This document shows positions 5,233-7,218 of a DNA stretch of 7,218 nucleotides, piece after piece. A program made the translations under genes and the position numbers. The stretch covers positions 1-7,218 of the forward strand of contig CAZPFE010000029.1 in NCBI GenBank assembly GCA_964585805.1, given 5' to 3'. Position 1 is the first letter of the stretch, and every line of letters begins with the position of its first letter. This DNA comes from CAYLWZ01 sp964585805 (GTDB lineage Bacteria > Patescibacteriota > Minisyncoccia > Minisyncoccales > GWA2-38-27). The notes beneath the pieces are model-generated. The model was given only the letters and a program-made list of their open reading frames with translations, was not told where the DNA came from and did not search any database.

Positions 5233-6804
5233 TTATTTTCTTACTTTCTCAGTAACCCAAAAACCCATATAACGACCAAGCATCAGTCTTGTTTGAGCGT
5301 CTAAAGCAGGAAGAGAAGAAAAAATAATCATTGTGAGCGGAAAAAGAATCCAACCAAAAGCAAAAACTAAACATCTGGATTTTTTAAAAGAAGTGGATTT
5401 AGATGAAAGAATTGAAAAACTTAAATAAATAGAAAGGATAAGTCCTAACATAGAAATATTCATAATCTTACTTATAATACGCGGCAGATTGTAAGATATT
5501 GTTGTCTGGGTAAATTTTTCACCGCCTAAAACAAGAGGTAACCATCCTAAAAGAAAAATTAAAATACTGGAAGTTGCCCAAGTTATATGATCTTCAAGCA
5601 ATGCGCTCCCTAAAATAATTTTTTTTCTAAGAGGAATTTTTTTATTTTTTAAAAAACCAAAAAAAATATAAGGAATATCATTAACCCCATATGCCCATCT
5701 TCTTTGCTGTTTATAAAGATTAATCATTGTTTTCCAAAAAGATTCCGCTACATTCATATCCATTGAAATAGGATAATGAAGAGGCTGAACCTTATAATCT
5801 CCATTGTATTTTAAAAAACATTGCCAAAATATTCTTGAATCATCAGGGACAATATTGGTTTGCTTAAAATCAACCTCTACCAATGTTTTAAAACTCATAG
5901 AATGAGAAGAAAAAGTTATAAGTCTGTGTTGTCTTTCTTGATTAATAGTATGCCAAAAAGTAGATGAAAAAGAAAAAATATAAGAAATAATTGGCGCTTG
6001 CCAAGCATTATTTATATAAAGAGGAATAGGTTGAAAACTTGTCCTTTCTGGGTTTTTAGATGTAAGGTAATAATAAGTTAAACAGCTGAAGTATTTTGGA
6101 AAAACACAAGTATCTACATCCAAAGAGGAAAAAATAATATTTTCATAAGGTATTTTAAGCGGATCTATTATCTTTTCTTTTGCTTTTCTTGCTGCCCAAG
6201 TTTCATTAGAGCCCTTACCTGCCAACTCCCCGGGTATATTGTCAGGATGCCAGGTAACTAAAAACCTAAAAAATTTTGAACCAAATTCTTCTTTTATAAC
6301 ACGAGCGGTTTTTTCAACAAAACTACGCGCTCGTTCCTCACAGGCGAGAACCACAATCATTCTTTCTTTAGGATAATCGCTTTTCTCTAAAAATTGAAAA
6401 TTCTCTCTCACAATCTCTAATGGTTCTTTATACATTGGAATAATGATTAAGTGATATATTTTTTTCCAGTCAGCTTTTTTATCTTTCTTTGACAAGTTTG
6501 CTAATCTCTGCAACCAATTTATTTTTTTATTCTTTTCCATTTTTTTGTAACTAAACCAAAGATAAATAGAAAAATATATTGTTCTAAAAAACCAAAAAAC
6601 AACAAAACAAATAATAAAAATAGCCACCCAAAAGGGCTTTTTCCAAGAAAGAAACACTGCTAACAATAAAATCAGCCAAGACATTGCCCCGGGGAAAATT
6701 TCAAATAACCTAAAAAGAAAACGCTCTTTACTATCTTCTAAATCGCTGGCTTTACCAATTTTTAAATAATAATCGTTTTTGTCTGTTCCCATTTCAAAAA
6801 TCAT
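5233..6804 (-). CDS. Membrane glycosyltransferase, family 2 (GT-A, cellulose-synthase-like)
   Basis: This 523-residue processive-type GT2 enzyme probably transfers sugar from a nucleotide-sugar to a growing surface polysaccharide or lipid carrier at the cytoplasmic membrane. Two N-terminal membrane segments (~40-53, ~57-83) precede a cytosolic GT-A domain opening with HLIIIPMYKEP (118-128). The metal-binding DxD is DVD (229-231), the likely catalytic acidic pair is PDDSR (320-324), and QQRRW (366-370) fits the QxxRW signature of cellulose- and hyaluronan-synthase-like enzymes. Three more membrane segments follow (~400-427, ~447-466, ~476-497), then the tail DAQTRLMLGRYMGFW. Acceptor and sugar cannot be read from sequence. 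The start is uncertain: neither the first ATG nor Met5 has a ribosome site. Convergent with recG, 4 bp between stops and no terminator, so run-through transcripts would be antisense to each other. Confidence 0.85.
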   Translation of the reverse strand: MIFEMGTDKNDYYLKIGKASDLEDSKERFLFRLFEIFPGAMSWLILLLAVFLSWKKPFWVAIFIICFVVFWFFRTIYFSIYLWFSYKKMEKNKKINWLQRLANLSKKDKKADWKKIYHLIIIPMYKEPLEIVRENFQFLEKSDYPKERMIVVLACEERARSFVEKTARVIKEEFGSKFFRFLVTWHPDNIPGELAGKGSNETWAARKAKEKIIDPLKIPYENIIFSSLDVDTCVFPKYFSCLTYYYLTSKNPERTSFQPIPLYINNAWQAPIISYIFSFSSTFWHTINQERQHRLITFSSHSMSFKTLVEVDFKQTNIVPDDSRIFWQCFLKYNGDYKVQPLHYPISMDMNVAESFWKTMINLYKQQRRWAYGVNDIPYIFFGFLKNKKIPLRKKIILGSALLEDHITWATSSILIFLLGWLPLVLGGEKFTQTTISYNLPRIISKIMNISMLGLILSIYLSFSILSSKSTSFKKSRCLVFAFGWILFPLTMIIFSSLPALDAQTRLMLGRYMGFWVTEKVRK

Positions 6805-6837
6805 TTTTTAAATCAAAAATTTAATACAAACTTACTA

Positions 6838-6866
6838 ATTCTATATTTATAAACTGTAATTGCTAA
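6838..6866 (-). promoter_or_regulatory. Possible promoter of the glycosyltransferase gene
   Basis: On the minus strand TTAGCA (6866-6861), 17 bases and TAGAAT (6843-6838) resemble a sigma-70 promoter. The start would fall near 6831, about 26 bases before the first ATG. The surrounding DNA is very A/T-rich, so chance matches are likely. Confidence 0.35.
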
Positions 6867-6925
6867 CTGATTTAGTAACCATTAAATGAGTAGTTAATTT
6901 TTAAGTAATTTGTATTCACTAATTA

Positions 6926-7060
6926 AATTTCAAATGTCAAATGTCAAAACTCAAATCCAAATCTTAAATCTCAAAACAAATTTAAGCACAAAGTGCAAAG
7001 CGCAAAGCCACTGCGTAAAACTTAAAGCCAATTAAAATTCAAAATTCTAATTTCTAAATC
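6926..7060. repeat. CAAA-type low-complexity intergenic repeat
   Basis: The tract opens with the 7-base unit CAAATGT twice (6931-6944), then decayed copies (CAAAACT, CAAATCC), then a CAAAGNGC-type part at 6986-7010 including GCAC-AAA-GTGC (6986-6996), then AATTCAAAATTCTAATTT. A second CAAATT/CAAATGTTCAAAATTCAAAA patch follows at 7103-7133. Such A-rich CAAA arrays are common in spacers of Patescibacteria-like genomes. No gene is seen. Confidence 0.6.
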
Positions 7061-7064
7061 CTTC

Positions 7065-7098
7065 ACCCCGTAAAGAAATTAAAGATTTCTAACAGGGT
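7065..7098. repeat. Small imperfect hairpin repeat
   Basis: ACCC (7065-7068) pairs with GGGT (7095-7098), and AGAAAT (7074-7079) pairs with ATTTCT (7085-7090), with an internal loop between the two stems. It separates the two CAAA-type patches and looks like an independent small insertion of an ACCCCGT...AACRGGGT-type unit. Confidence 0.5.
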
Positions 7099-7140
7099 AA
7101 ACAATTTCAAATTCAAATGTTCAAAATTCAAAAGGAATGC

Positions 7141-7205
7141 CTTCCCCCTCCTTACCTCCCCCTTCCCTCTGGGAAGGGGGAGGATATGAAATAAGGAGGG
7201 GGAAG
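7141..7205. repeat. Large nested inverted repeat, C/G-rich
   Basis: An outer perfect 14-bp pair CTTCCCCCTCCTTA (7141-7154) with 7192-7205 encloses an inner perfect 13-bp pair CCTCCCCCTTCCC (7155-7167) with 7171-7183, closed by a TCT loop. The two left arms are adjacent; an 8-base ATATGAAA separates the two right arms. The arms are variants of one C-rich module. It lies 337 bp upstream of the glycosyltransferase start and is not a standard terminator, as no T-run follows on either strand. The repeat may continue past the window (ATTAGGGTAGGGG). Confidence 0.8.
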
Positions 7206-7218
7206 ATTAGGGTAGGGG

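Noticed and set aside
6931..6960. CAAATGT repeats considered as a CRISPR array
   Set aside because: The units are only 7 bases, directly adjacent and decaying, with no spacers and no cas genes nearby.
7141..7205. Nested inverted repeat considered as a terminator
   Set aside because: No T-run follows on either strand, and the double-tier C/G-rich form matches a dispersed repeat better.

Overview
The window is an AT-rich bacterial segment with five protein genes. It most resembles a Candidate Phyla Radiation (Patescibacteria, Parcubacteria-like) genome. The reasons are the A/T-rich codon use, weak or absent Shine-Dalgarno sites on most genes, a GroEL without the usual GGM tail, and intergenic spacers filled with CAAA-type low-complexity repeats and C/G-rich hairpin repeats. 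All frames read with TGG as Trp and no in-frame TGA, so code 11 fits. The lineage call is inference from style, not from a marker gene.

Layout. 1-309: polypurine, hairpin-rich repeat tract, then a strong, probably bidirectional terminator (251-292). 310-2286, minus strand: a groS-groL chaperonin operon; the 66-bp gap between the genes encodes a long hairpin that pairs fully only as the operon's own RNA, because it depends on G.U pairs. 2287-2537: divergent control region whose centre is a 16-bp palindrome holding the -35 boxes of both the groESL promoter and the rightward promoter. 2538-2861, plus strand: a 107-codon gene for a secreted protein of no family I recognise, with a strong promoter, a strong ribosome site and a terminator. 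3060-5228, plus strand: recG. 5233-6804, minus strand: a membrane family 2 glycosyltransferase, convergent with recG with only 4 bp between the stop codons. 6805-7218: its probable promoter, CAAA-type repeats and a large nested inverted repeat.

The most unusual object is the small secreted-protein gene. From codon 14 to just before the stop, its coding sequence is tiled by seven successive, non-nested hairpins (6-14 bp stems), followed by a terminator hairpin. The ribosome site and first codons are left unstructured. Its base composition is clearly more G+C-rich than its neighbours. This looks like an mRNA selected for structure, or a dual protein/RNA element, placed back to back with the chaperonin operon.

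How the genes relate: GroES and GroEL form the protein-folding machine. RecG remodels stalled forks and recombination intermediates. The glycosyltransferase probably builds a cell-surface polysaccharide. No pathway links all five. The one local link visible in sequence is the shared groESL/small-gene promoter palindrome.
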